Source: Akkermansia sp. (GTDB lineage Bacteria; Verrucomicrobiota; Verrucomicrobiia; Verrucomicrobiales; Akkermansiaceae). From it: a stretch of 64,000 nucleotides of DNA. Shown piece by piece: positions 54,322 through 62,880 of the stretch. The DNA lies in the NCBI RefSeq assembly GCF_020860705.1, contig NZ_JAJBTT010000001.1, positions 62,001 to 126,000 on the forward strand, read 5' to 3'. The notes under the pieces are model-generated. The model was given only the letters and a program-made list of their open reading frames with translations. It searched no databases and was not told the origin of the DNA. A program made the position numbers and the translations under genes. Numbering within the stretch: the first letter of the stretch is position 1; each line of letters opens with the position of its first letter.

Positions 54322-55194
54322 ATGAAGAGTATGAAAATCATCACTTTTCCCGGCGATACGCAGCAGCTGAACAACGGACTACCCATGCCCGGCATCGGTT
54401 ATGGAACCTACCTGGCTCCGGATGATACGGCGGGTGTCCGGAGCATTCTGGACGCGCTGGAAGCAGGCTACCGCCTCATTGACACGGCCAGCGTGTACGG
54501 CAATGAGAAAACGGTAGGCCGCGCTGTCAGGGAAAGCGGCCTACCGCGGGAGGAAATCTTCCTCACCAGCAAAGTCTGGAACACGGACCAGGGATACGAA
54601 ACTACGCTAAACGCCTTTGAAGCCTCCCTGGACCGCCTCCAAACGGACTATCTGGACCTGTACCTGATCCACTGGCCCATCCCCGCCGGATATGAAGAAG
54701 ACTACCGGAAACTCAACAGGGAAACCTGGAAAGCCATGGAACGGCTTTACCGGGACGGACGAGTGAAAGCCATCGGCGTCAGCAACTTCCTTCCCCATCA
54801 TCTGGAAGCCCTGATGGAGCATGCCGACATCATGCCCATGGTGAACCAGCTGGAAATCAACCCGAAATACCATCAGGAAGAAGCGGTAGACTTCTGCCGG
54901 GAACACCATATCCTGGTGGAATCATGGGGGCCGCTAGCCCGCGGAGGCGTGCTGGAAGAACCCATCCTGTGCCGTATTGCGGACAAGCACAAAAAATCCG
55001 TGGCCCAGATTTGCCTGCGCTGGGAACTCCAATGCGGCATCGTGCCCATCCCCAAATCCGTGCATGCAGACAGAATCCGGACTAATCTGGACATCTTCAA
55101 CTTTTCCCTGGATGAAGGAGACATGGCCCTCATTGAAACACTGGACTCCCCCGGCCACTATTCCCTCCACCCGGACCATCTTTCTGAGGAATAG
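54322..55194 (+). CDS. Aldo/keto reductase
   Basis: A 290-residue NADPH-dependent oxidoreductase of the AKR superfamily. All four catalytic residues can be placed: Asp and Tyr in LIDTASVYGNE, Lys in FLTSKVWN, and His in LIHWP. Cofactor-binding features at the C-terminus include P-I-P-K-S and RIRTNLDIF. The start could be the second methionine (54331). The substrate is not predictable; the family members of this group reduce aldehydes and 2,5-diketogluconate. It marks the end of the GC-rich region before the AT-rich island. Confidence 0.9.
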   Translation: MKSMKIITFPGDTQQLNNGLPMPGIGYGTYLAPDDTAGVRSILDALEAGYRLIDTASVYGNEKTVGRAVRESGLPREEIFLTSKVWNTDQGYETTLNAFEASLDRLQTDYLDLYLIHWPIPAGYEEDYRKLNRETWKAMERLYRDGRVKAIGVSNFLPHHLEALMEHADIMPMVNQLEINPKYHQEEAVDFCREHHILVESWGPLARGGVLEEPILCRIADKHKKSVAQICLRWELQCGIVPIPKSVHADRIRTNLDIFNFSLDEGDMALIETLDSPGHYSLHPDHLSEE

Positions 55195-55349
55195 CAATTA
55201 TTTTTATGAAAATATTGATACTTCCTAAAAAGTTGATATTTTGTTTAATAGCAATGGCTCCCGCATTTTAAATAGGGCGAATGCGGCAGAAGCATGTTGC
55301 CGAGTCGTTGTTAGAAATGTCAAAGTAGTTGAATCTGACACGTTTGATA

Positions 55350-55377
55350 TTGCCATGGTGTAACCGAGTAACATAAT
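55350..55377 (+). promoter_or_regulatory. Promoter of the tandem small exported protein operon
   Basis: TTGCCA (55350-55355) and CATAAT (55372-55377) with 16 bp between; both match sigma70 consensus in five of six positions. The expected start is about 14 bp upstream of ATG 55398. Confidence 0.6.
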
Positions 55378-55397
55378 AATCTGAATATTAGAATAAA

Positions 55398-55904
55398 ATG
55401 AAAAAATATTCTAAATTGGCGGTGGCAGGAACCATATCATGTTTGATGTTCACGGTAGCTTATAGCGGCAATATCCCGGAACTGAAAATTATCACTGATG
55501 GAGAAATCGTAACATGTATGCGTGACGGAAAGGTCTTTTCTGTAAGGCCGGTAAGCGAAAAACTACGCTTGGCTCCCGATCAAAAAGGTTCTAGGAAAAA
55601 TCCTGTTGTGATAGACGCCAAGGAAGTTAACAAGTATGAAGATTTACAGAATATTCAGTGTAAATACTTGGCAGAACAGTACCCCGGTTATGAATGGATT
55701 GGTCCTAATACAACAAAAGAACAGGAACAATTTCTTCAAAAGATAGATTTCAAAACAAAAGACGGTAAATTGGGAAGTATTTTCTTTGACGTGACGGAGT
55801 GTTTCAAGAAATTGAAGAAAAATGAGCGGTTTAAAAAGGAAATTGAATTTCATGAGCAAGAAGCTATCAAAGCAGAAGAGGCGATCAAACGCGGATGCTA
55901 TTGA
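55398..55904 (+). CDS. Small exported protein, paralogous family copy 2
   Basis: A 168-residue protein with a signal peptide (M-K-K-Y-S-K-L-A-V-A-G; cleavage near residue 23). The core starts K-N-P-V-V-I-D-A-K-E-V and includes CKYLAEQYPGYEWIG and FFDVTECFKKLKK, matching the other copies, though it is the most divergent. Its N-terminal 40 mature residues are an extra segment. It is the first gene of an apparent three-gene operon (27-bp gap to the next). AT-rich composition contrasts with the aldo/keto reductase next door. No function known. Confidence 0.8.
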   Translation: MKKYSKLAVAGTISCLMFTVAYSGNIPELKIITDGEIVTCMRDGKVFSVRPVSEKLRLAPDQKGSRKNPVVIDAKEVNKYEDLQNIQCKYLAEQYPGYEWIGPNTTKEQEQFLQKIDFKTKDGKLGSIFFDVTECFKKLKKNERFKKEIEFHEQEAIKAEEAIKRGCY

Positions 55905-55931
55905 ACAATAATCTAAATCCAATAATTTAAT

Positions 55932-56447
55932 ATGAAATCATTATCAAAAATTACTATTTTAGCTATAGGGTGCGGCGTGATACCATTAGTTTCTCAATCG
56001 CTGGGATCAGAAGATGCATCCGGCAAAGTTATCATAGTAGATGATTCCGAACTCGGTAATTGGGACAGGCCTGTAATTCTGGATTCCAAAGACATCAAAA
56101 ATTATAGCCAGCTAGAGGAAGCGCTGCAGGAATACGTTAGAAAAAATCATGAAGGTTATGAAGTCTTGGGAAGAATGTTCACGATGGATGAAGATGGTCA
56201 TTTTATCCTCATCTTTTCATTGAAAAATGAGGAAGGAAAACAAGAGATATTATATTTTGACATGACTGATGTATATAAAAATTTAAGTAAATCGAAAGAT
56301 GAAAAGACCAGAAATAAAATAAAGGAAATGGAAGAGAAGCACACTCCTTTGTCTGAATCCAAATTCTTTAATCTTGTCCTGTCTCAATTGCTTGATTTGT
56401 TTTCATCTGATCATTGGATAAGGCGTTTAATATTCCAGCAATCATGA
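55932..56447 (+). CDS. Small exported protein, paralogous family copy 3
   Basis: 171 residues. The signal peptide (M-K-S-L-S-K-I-T-I-L-A-I-G-C-G) aligns with copy 1 residue by residue around K-I-T-I. The core has RPVILDSKDIKNYSQL, QEYVRKNHEGYEVLG, FILIFSLKNEEG and ILYFDMTDVYKNLSKSKDEK, the closest match to copy 1, even though the two loci are 35 kb apart. The C-terminal 30 residues (LVLSQLLDLFSSDHW region) are unique to this copy. Second gene of the operon. Confidence 0.82.
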   Translation: MKSLSKITILAIGCGVIPLVSQSLGSEDASGKVIIVDDSELGNWDRPVILDSKDIKNYSQLEEALQEYVRKNHEGYEVLGRMFTMDEDGHFILIFSLKNEEGKQEILYFDMTDVYKNLSKSKDEKTRNKIKEMEEKHTPLSESKFFNLVLSQLLDLFSSDHWIRRLIFQQS

Positions 56448-56511
56448 TCTGATTGAATAAAATGATCCGTTCCAAGCTCTTTGGCGGAGGATTCAGAATA
56501 TCAAAAGAACA

Positions 56512-56946
56512 ATGCAACTATCAAATATAGAAATAATTATTGCGGGATGCATCTTCATCATCCTCGCGAATCTATCTTATTCAGACCAGAATAAAGCGAT
56601 AGAAGAACTAAAGGAGCCCATCAAGACAGAAGAATTGAAGGAGTCGGTCAAGAATATGGAAAATCCGATCATCTTGGATCACAAGAAGATTGAAAATCTT
56701 AAACAGATGGAAAATTTAATCGATGATTATATTAGGAAAAATCATGACGGTCAAATAATGAGAGGAAGTTCATTATCAAAGGAAGATAATAAATACATAT
56801 TAACCTGTGCTACTTTCAACGAAAACGATAAAATGTTAATTTTAGTTTTTGACGTCACGGAAATATTCAGCAAACTCCTTAAATCCGGCGACAAAAAAAC
56901 AAAAGAAGAGATAAAAGAATATATTGCATCTTTTAATATAGAATGA
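56512..56946 (+). CDS. Small exported protein, paralogous family copy 4
   Basis: 144 residues with a hydrophobic N-terminus (N-I-E-I-I-I-A-G-C-I-F-I-I-L-A). The mature part starts with an acidic Glu/Lys repeat (EELKEPIKTEELKESVKN), then the core: NPIILDHKKIENLKQM, DDYIRKNHDGQ, and LVFDVTEIFSKLLKSGDKK. It ends right after the core, the shortest copy. The gap to copy 3 is 64 bp. No terminator follows at once; a 15-bp inverted repeat lies about 38 bp downstream. Confidence 0.8.
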   Translation: MQLSNIEIIIAGCIFIILANLSYSDQNKAIEELKEPIKTEELKESVKNMENPIILDHKKIENLKQMENLIDDYIRKNHDGQIMRGSSLSKEDNKYILTCATFNENDKMLILVFDVTEIFSKLLKSGDKKTKEEIKEYIASFNIE

Positions 56947-56983
56947 GATAATGATGTGATGGGGAACAGCTCATTTCATGTGT

Positions 56984-57034
56984 AGTTAATCTTCTTGCCA
57001 AATGGCAGAAAATCTATTAGCAAGAAGATTAACT
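56984..57034. repeat. 15-bp inverted repeat with 21-base loop in the AT-rich island
   Basis: AGTTAATCTTCTTGC (56984-56998) and its exact reverse complement (57020-57034) flank 21 bases; an inner TGCCA/TGGCA pair offers an alternative fold. No U-run follows. It may act as a terminator for the operon or be the end of a mobile or recombined segment. Confidence 0.7.
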
Positions 57035-57150
57035 GTACAATTGATCATTCCTCGAGAAAGGATAGCTTATTTCACGACGTAGGAAAATCAAGCAAGCATT
57101 GCCCATTCACTCTTCATTTTCTCATCTCTTTTGCTTCTATTTCCATGTCT

Positions 57151-57200
57151 TAAACTAAAGAGGCAGCCTCTCTTATTATTGAGGCTGCCTCTTTAGTTTA
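57151..57200. terminator. Perfect 20-bp inverted repeat between convergent family copies 4 and 5
   Basis: A 20-bp arm (57151-57170) and its exact reverse complement (57181-57200) flank a 10-base loop. The stem has A/T-rich ends (TAAACTAAAG), so it would work as a terminator in both directions. Its length is unusual for a simple terminator. Confidence 0.7.
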
Positions 57201-57227
57201 ATTGTCAAAAGGAAGAATTTTAGTTCC

Positions 57228-57824
57228 TTATTTAGATAAATTAGAACTCTTATCCGATTCTTTTTTTACAACTTCTTGAACTATTTTATCTATCCTCTCC
57301 CATTCTTCCTTAGTTAATTCTTTTGGATTTTTCCCTAATTTTTTAACTTCTTCCAATGCTATCTTGTTAGCCGCATTATTTATTGCATTTAAATTCTTCT
57401 GCTCTTCTGCCGTTAATGGTTTCCTGTCTTTTTCTATGTTCTTTACCAGGTCTTCGAGTTCTTCATTGCCTTTCTTACCGCGCGCCTTATAGGCATCAGT
57501 AGCATCAAAATCTACTTGAACACTTTTTCCATCATCATCTTTTAAAACAAATGATTGAATAAAAGAGCCATTCTTGTCTTTCGGGAGAGAAACAAGTCTC
57601 ATCACAAGATGATAGTTTTCGTAGTGCTTTCTTATATATTCCTGTTGTTCCCATTTAACGCGATAGTATTTAGTTATTCCTTTAAGAACAACAGGACTAT
57701 TTTTTTCAACGCTAGATGTTTCAACTTTTTTATCGTTCCCAGCTTCCTCGGCAGCTGAGTGATGATTCAACACAAAAAACGAACAAAATACTAGTGGGGA
57801 AATAAATATTTTTTTCATTGTCAT
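57228..57824 (-). CDS. Small exported protein, paralogous family copy 5, with C-terminal extension
   Basis: 198 residues, minus strand, convergent with copies 2-4. ATG 57824 or the third codon (57818) starts a signal peptide with cleavage near H-H-S-A-A. The core has SPVVLKGITKYYR, QQEYIRKHYENYHLV, FVLKDDDGKSVQ and VDFDATDAYKARGKKGNEE. A Lys/Glu-rich helical extension (about 135-198, with KKLGKNPKELTKEEWERID) is found only here. AT-rich like its relatives. Unknown function. Confidence 0.78.
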   Translation of the reverse strand: MTMKKIFISPLVFCSFFVLNHHSAAEEAGNDKKVETSSVEKNSPVVLKGITKYYRVKWEQQEYIRKHYENYHLVMRLVSLPKDKNGSFIQSFVLKDDDGKSVQVDFDATDAYKARGKKGNEELEDLVKNIEKDRKPLTAEEQKNLNAINNAANKIALEEVKKLGKNPKELTKEEWERIDKIVQEVVKKESDKSSNLSK

Positions 57825-57990
57825 TGTTTTATTTTACCTTGATTTTTTCATTCTTAAGCTGTTGCTCATACGTTTAACAAAAATATATAAACATGAAAAA
57901 TACCTGTTATGTTTTAAGTTGAATGATTTTGACTTTCATTTGCTTCTTGTTATTATAGTTTCTTTCTTTTGACAAGAAGATTATTGTAAA

Positions 57991-59178
57991 CTAGCTTGAC
58001 CGCTTCCTGGCGGATTCCACCAGGCGCTGCCGGGCTTCCTGTTTGGCGCGGAGCTCCTGTTCGCGTTCCTTTTCCTTTGCCAGGGCCGCCTTCTTTTCGG
58101 AATCACGGAGTTTTCCGTAACGCAGGGGATCGAGGCCGGCTTCGTCTTCCACCCCTTCATAGTGGTATACGGGTAATCCGTCAGCAGCCAGCGCTACATG
58201 ATAGTAATGGCCATCCTGTCCTTTGGGGTCCCTGCCTTTCTTATCCAGACGGGAAAGAATGACGGCATATCCCAGGCCGGGGGCGTTCATCAGCTTCCGC
58301 TGATCGTCAAACAGGGCACTCAAAAGCATATTGTCATATTCCAGCCTCAGGATGCCGCACACCATTTTGCCCTCCGTATTCCAGTACATGGTCAACTTCT
58401 TCTTTCCCAGAGAATTGGGTCTGCACGCTTCATAAGCGCCCTTGACGGGACGGCTTTCCATGGACAGGGAATAGTCTATGTTGCTATAGGATTTTATCTC
58501 CCTTGCCGCGATTTTCTCACCTGGGGGAAGCAGCGAGGAAACGGGCCCGCGCATCTCTATCCGTTCCTCAGGCATACGTTTTGAAGGAGCCAGCAACCCG
58601 GTCTTCGTATCATAGTAAGCGTAAATGGTCCCCTCCTCCAGAACCATGGTGAAGTTTTTTTGTCCTCTCATGCTTTCCGGACGGTTCTGCGGACGGCAAT
58701 ATTCCTGGATACGGAACGGAGGCCCCTGGATGGCGGAAAGAGAAGTTGTATAAACCAGGCCGTCTATTTTCCTGGTTCCCGTAAAGGTCTTAGTAGGGTT
58801 TTTCCGGGCCGCTTCATTATATTTAGGGGAGATGTCCTTTTCCACCGGCGTCCATGTCACCTTTTCCAGCTCTTTCATCAGGAAAGGCCAGAGCATCGCC
58901 GCCAGCTTGAGATCCCGTCGCGCCGTCGTTCCCGTCAGGGAACGCACCAGCGCCGCATCTTCTTCATCCAGATGGGTCAGAGGAATTTCCACACGTTTGC
59001 GTCCCGTTTTAATCGCTAATTTAGTTCCCGTACACGATTGAAAACTGCCCGTCACCACGTCTCCAAGCTTGGAAATCCATTCCCGTTCTCCCGGAAAGAC
59101 ATTTTCATCAGCCGGAACGCAAACCGCGCCGCACCAAATCAGTATGGCAATCAAGAAAAGTTTCATCATTAGAGGCAC
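57991..59178 (-). CDS. Exported SHD1-domain protein
   Basis: A 395-residue protein with a signal peptide (about 1-23). Residues 32-78 match the SHD1 (SLA1 homology 1) pattern common in PVC bacteria: REWISKLGDVVTGSFQSCTG and V-E-I-P-L-T-H-L-D-E-E-D-A. The rest is a large region of unknown fold rich in YNEAARKNP and VEDEAGLDP type stretches, with a charged coiled-coil-like C-terminus (KKAALAKEKEREQELRAKQE). ATG 59178 may be replaced by ATG 59169 or 59166. SHD1 domains are thought to mediate protein contacts. GC-rich, so it lies outside the AT-rich island. Confidence 0.7.
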   Translation of the reverse strand: MPLMMKLFLIAILIWCGAVCVPADENVFPGEREWISKLGDVVTGSFQSCTGTKLAIKTGRKRVEIPLTHLDEEDAALVRSLTGTTARRDLKLAAMLWPFLMKELEKVTWTPVEKDISPKYNEAARKNPTKTFTGTRKIDGLVYTTSLSAIQGPPFRIQEYCRPQNRPESMRGQKNFTMVLEEGTIYAYYDTKTGLLAPSKRMPEERIEMRGPVSSLLPPGEKIAAREIKSYSNIDYSLSMESRPVKGAYEACRPNSLGKKKLTMYWNTEGKMVCGILRLEYDNMLLSALFDDQRKLMNAPGLGYAVILSRLDKKGRDPKGQDGHYYHVALAADGLPVYHYEGVEDEAGLDPLRYGKLRDSEKKAALAKEKEREQELRAKQEARQRLVESARKRSS

Positions 59179-59495
59179 AGGGTTACAACTGCCACCCTAA
59201 CAACAGTGCTGGCCAGATAAAAGCTTTTAATTGCCCGCTGCTGCACCGGGAACCCGGAACAAGAAAGGGAACCATGTTCTCATCACACGCCATCTGGAAG
59301 CAATGGGAGGTTGAAAAGGGCCGGGAGGCCTTTTTCCCAGGTGAGAGACCGTGACAAACCGGGAGGAATTGGAAGAAGCAGAGGAAGCTGAATTTGGCTT
59401 GCCTGGGAGTGAGGGGCTCCCGCCCCTTATCATTCCGCCAATCAGCGGCCTCATGCGCCCTGACCGCGCATCCGGAGAAAACCCGCGGATTGCAG
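59179..59495 (-). other. Intergenic stretch between topB and the SHD1 gene
   Basis: No gene visible in about 317 bp. It contains one likely terminator hairpin (59314-59335) with nothing else recognisable; the short frame at 59227-59454 on the minus strand has no family features. Confidence 0.5.
59314..59335 (-). terminator. Candidate terminator of topB
   Basis: On the minus strand AAAAAGGCC, a TCCC loop and GGCCCTTTT form a stem with one wobble, about 160 bp downstream of the topB stop. It works in both orientations. Confidence 0.5.
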
Positions 59496-62129
59496 TTATT
59501 GCTTTTTCCTCTTTTTAGGAACCGCCTCTGTCGTTTTAACGCTTTTTACCGCGCTTTTCCCGGCAGCTTTGGACGTCCTGGCCGTTTTGGGAGCCGGAGC
59601 CTTTTCCTTGTCATCCGCCTTGGCGGCTGTTTTTTTGGCAGGATATTTCTTTTCCCTCGGCGGGAATTCAAAGCCGATTTTGCCCGTCTTCGCATTGAAG
59701 ACCAGATAAGCGTCAAACGGACGCTTGGTGCGCTGGGAAATGAAGCCCTTCATCAGGTCTGATTTGCCTTCCGCCAGAATTTTCAATACCTGGTCCAGAG
59801 GGATTTCACGCCCCAGAATAGTCCGGGAAACGGATACGGTGGCGTTTTCCTTCCCCATCGTCAGGGAAGGCACTTTCCAGGCCTTGGCCGTCTCCATCAC
59901 CTCGTGTTCCCCCATGTCCGGAATGGTCACGGTGGCTACTTTCACGGCTTCTTCCGCCCCTGCGGCTTCATCTTCCTCCCGTGCCGGGAAGTAGAGCGTA
60001 GCGCGGAATTTGTCATTGAGTTCCAGCCCCGCTTCAAAGGGTTTGCCGAAGCGCGACGTAAATCCCTGGAGGATTCCCGTTTTACCGTCCACAATGAGGG
60101 TTTTCAGCTCTTCATCCGTCATGTCGCGGCCGGAAATGACCTTGCGGATGCTGAACTTGCAGGAACGGCAGGAAACGGCGTCCAGCGTGTTCTTCAGGCC
60201 GTGGGCATGGCAGGACGGGCAGTCCAGTTCCATTTCCGGCAGTTCCACCTGCTGCTGGGCTTCCCGGAAGTCTTTCACTCTCTTCACGATTTCCCCGGTC
60301 AGATTCTTGATGCCGTCCATAAAGGAATCTCGGCCCAGGGAGGCCTGTTCCATCTGCTTGAGCTTGTATTCCCATTCCCCGGTCAGGCTGGGGGAAGTGA
60401 GCGTCTTCAGGCCGATGCGTTCCAGCAGGGCGATCAGCTCAATCCCACGGCGCGTCGCCAGAAGGTCGCGTCCGTCCCGGACAATGTATTCCTGGGAAAT
60501 CAGTCCTTCAATGATGGAGGCGCGGGTAGCGGGCGTTCCCAGGCCACGTTCGCTCATGGCAGCGGCCAGCTCCTCGTCATGCACCAGCTTTCCAGCGCCT
60601 TCCATGGCGGCCAGTAGCGTGGCTTCATTGTAGCGGGCCGGAGGCTTGGTCATGGCGTTGCGGATCTCGATTTCGCGTACGGCGGCTTCTTCCCCGTCCC
60701 GGACAGGCACCAGCTCTTCCTTGCCGGAGCTGCCCGCCTTGCGTCCGTAGACGGCCTGCCAGCCCGGTTCCACCAGCACGCGGCCCGTGGTCAGGAAGGC
60801 GTCCGTTACGCCGTCCTGGTGGGCAATGAGCGTCGTTCTGCGCGTATCTTCAAAAACGGCGGCAGGGAAAAAGACGGCCAGGAAGCGGGCCATGACCATT
60901 TCAAAGAGTTTCTGGGCGTCCCCGGTCAGTTTTTCCATCTTCCCGGTCGGAATGATGGCAAAGTGGTCGCTCACCTTTTTAGTGTCGAACACGCGCCGGT
61001 TGGGCTTGATGCGCTTGTTGTCCAGGATGTCCTTGGCAAAAGGGGCGAATTCGGGATTCTGCTCCGCCACCGTTCCCACGATGCCGTACACCTTGCCCAG
61101 ATAGTCTTCCGGCAGGTAGCGGGAGTCCGTACGGGGGTACGTAAGCACCTTGTGCTTTTCATAGCATTCCTGGGCCAGCTGAAGCGTGCGCTTGGCGGAA
61201 AAACCGTAGCGGTTGGCGGCTTCCCTCTGGAGGGAGGTCAGGTCGTACAGCAGCGGGGCGATCGTAGTGACGGGCTTCTTTTCCTCGGTCACGGTTCCGG
61301 ATTTGCCGCGGCAGCGGTCACGGATGACAGTCGCTAGTCCGGCGTCCCAGATGCGTTCCGCCCGGGACTGGGGGTCGTCATTCTTTTTCCAGTCCCGGTC
61401 AATCCAGCGGCCGGAGTAGGAACCGGACTGCACGTCGAATTCCGCCCATACCTCAGAATAGGGCACGGGTTCAAACGCCTGGATTTCCAGTTCCCTCTGC
61501 GTCAGAATGGCCAGCGTGGGCGTCTGGACGCGGCCGGCGGGGGTGACGTTGAAACCGCCGCGGGATTGGAGAATGGTCAGCGCGCGGGTGCTGTTCAGGC
61601 CAATCAGCCAGTCTGATTCAGAACGGCAGACGGCGGCATTCGTCAGGGGCTTCATGTCAGCCTCGCTGCGCATGCTGTGCCAGGCGTTCAGGATAGCCTC
61701 ATCCGTCATGGACTGCATCCAGAGGCGGCGGGCAGGCTTGTTCCACTTTCCGTAACGCACCAGGTTGTGGAAAATCAGCTCCCCTTCGCGGCCGGCATCA
61801 CATGCGTTGACGATTTCCGTGACCTCTTTGCTCCTGGCAAGCTGAAGCACTTTTTTCAAACGGTCTTCCGACTGCTTGATGGGTTCCAGTTCAAAAGCCT
61901 TGGGAATGACGGGCAGGTAATCGAATTTCCAGGGCAGCGATTTGCCGCCTTCCGTCATGGGTTTTTTCTGTTCCAGCAGATGACCCACGGCAGACGTGAT
62001 GATGGCACGGTCATTCTGGTAAAACGCCCCGGACTTGTCCCGGGTGAATTTTCCAAGCTCCTTGCCGAGAACCCTCGCCAAATCAGTGGCGACGCTCGGC
62101 TTTTCTGCTATAATTAACGTTTTGGACAT
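59496..62129 (-). CDS. topB: DNA topoisomerase III-like type IA enzyme with basic tail
   Basis: An 877-residue type IA topoisomerase. The TOPRIM domain begins [14 protein letters not shown] and has [14 protein letters not shown]. The catalytic tyrosine is Tyr331 in [12 protein letters not shown]. After the main body come a four-cysteine zinc ribbon (C-P-S-C then C-R-S-C) and two similar C-terminal modules (about 675-740 and 775-825) sharing [24 protein letters not shown] and [24 protein letters not shown] elements. A lysine/alanine-rich histone H1-like tail ([20 protein letters not shown]) ends the chain. It resolves single-strand-linked DNA. Confidence 0.93.
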   Translation of the reverse strand: MSKTLIIAEKPSVATDLARVLGKELGKFTRDKSGAFYQNDRAIITSAVGHLLEQKKPMTEGGKSLPWKFDYLPVIPKAFELEPIKQSEDRLKKVLQLARSKEVTEIVNACDAGREGELIFHNLVRYGKWNKPARRLWMQSMTDEAILNAWHSMRSEADMKPLTNAAVCRSESDWLIGLNSTRALTILQSRGGFNVTPAGRVQTPTLAILTQRELEIQAFEPVPYSEVWAEFDVQSGSYSGRWIDRDWKKNDDPQSRAERIWDAGLATVIRDRCRGKSGTVTEEKKPVTTIAPLLYDLTSLQREAANRYGFSAKRTLQLAQECYEKHKVLTYPRTDSRYLPEDYLGKVYGIVGTVAEQNPEFAPFAKDILDNKRIKPNRRVFDTKKVSDHFAIIPTGKMEKLTGDAQKLFEMVMARFLAVFFPAAVFEDTRRTTLIAHQDGVTDAFLTTGRVLVEPGWQAVYGRKAGSSGKEELVPVRDGEEAAVREIEIRNAMTKPPARYNEATLLAAMEGAGKLVHDEELAAAMSERGLGTPATRASIIEGLISQEYIVRDGRDLLATRRGIELIALLERIGLKTLTSPSLTGEWEYKLKQMEQASLGRDSFMDGIKNLTGEIVKRVKDFREAQQQVELPEMELDCPSCHAHGLKNTLDAVSCRSCKFSIRKVISGRDMTDEELKTLIVDGKTGILQGFTSRFGKPFEAGLELNDKFRATLYFPAREEDEAAGAEEAVKVATVTIPDMGEHEVMETAKAWKVPSLTMGKENATVSVSRTILGREIPLDQVLKILAEGKSDLMKGFISQRTKRPFDAYLVFNAKTGKIGFEFPPREKKYPAKKTAAKADDKEKAPAPKTARTSKAAGKSAVKSVKTTEAVPKKRKKQ

Positions 62130-62371
62130 ATGGGCGGCTCGGAAAAATAAAAGTGGTAAACAGTGGAGGCAGCACAGCCCGCATTGGCGGCGCGTTGCAT
62201 TTGGAAGTGAATTCCTACTCCCCTACCCCCCATGCCTGTCAATAACCAATTATGTATTTACGGGAAAAGCGCCCTTTTTATGTCAGAATAATGAATTTCC
62301 CGTCCTCCATTTTGCGGAAAAGCCGCGTTGCCTCCTTGCCAGCCGCATTCCGCCGTGCTATTCGTGGGACG

Positions 62372-62806
62372 ATGAAAACGAGCCTTCCTTCCATCCTGCT
62401 TCCCGCCTGCCTTGCGCTGCTGGCAGCCTGTTCCCCCACGCCGTCCGACCGGATCGCCAAGAACATGCCGGCCTATGAACAGCTGCCGAAGGAACACCAG
62501 GTGAAAGTGGCGCGCGGAGAGCTGGAAAAAGGCATGTCCCCCATGGCCGTCCTGCTGGCGTGGGGAGAACCGGAACAGAAGATGGTAGGCAGGATGGACG
62601 GTAAAAATACGGAACGGTGGCTTTACACGCGCAGCGGCACGGGCTGGTCCGTAGGCCTGGGCGGCGGCGGATTCCGCGGCAGGGATGCCGGCATAGGCAC
62701 CGGGATCGGCGTTACGATGCCCATGGGCAGCCGCCCTCCCGTTTCCTATAATGTCCTGTTTGAAAACGGAAAAGTAGTCAGCTGGGAAGCCGTAAACGGC
62801 TTTTAA
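62372..62806 (+). CDS. Small BamE/SmpA-like lipoprotein
   Basis: From ATG 62372 the product has 144 residues with a classic lipobox (L-A-A-C, Cys20). The region VKVARGELEKGMSPMAVLLAWGEPEQ and E-R-W-L-Y-T-R resembles the BamE/SmpA fold, in which a GMxxxxVxxxxGxP motif is typical. A glycine-rich segment (GLGGGGFRGRDAGIGTGIGV) is inserted near residue 100 before the last strand. The frame upstream to 62252 is not needed. It is convergent with the hemD gene; outer-membrane assembly is only a guess. Confidence 0.75.
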   Translation: MKTSLPSILLPACLALLAACSPTPSDRIAKNMPAYEQLPKEHQVKVARGELEKGMSPMAVLLAWGEPEQKMVGRMDGKNTERWLYTRSGTGWSVGLGGGGFRGRDAGIGTGIGVTMPMGSRPPVSYNVLFENGKVVSWEAVNGF

Positions 62807-62880
62807 GCCGGTTCCGCAACCTCGTTTGTCCTGCATCCGCCCGGATCTAGTCCTTAACCCGGGCAAATTCATTGGGGTCT

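Noticed and set aside
55195..57960. Prophage or insertion sequence in the AT-rich island
   Set aside because: No transposase, integrase or phage gene found and no terminal repeats flanking the whole island; AT richness alone is not enough.
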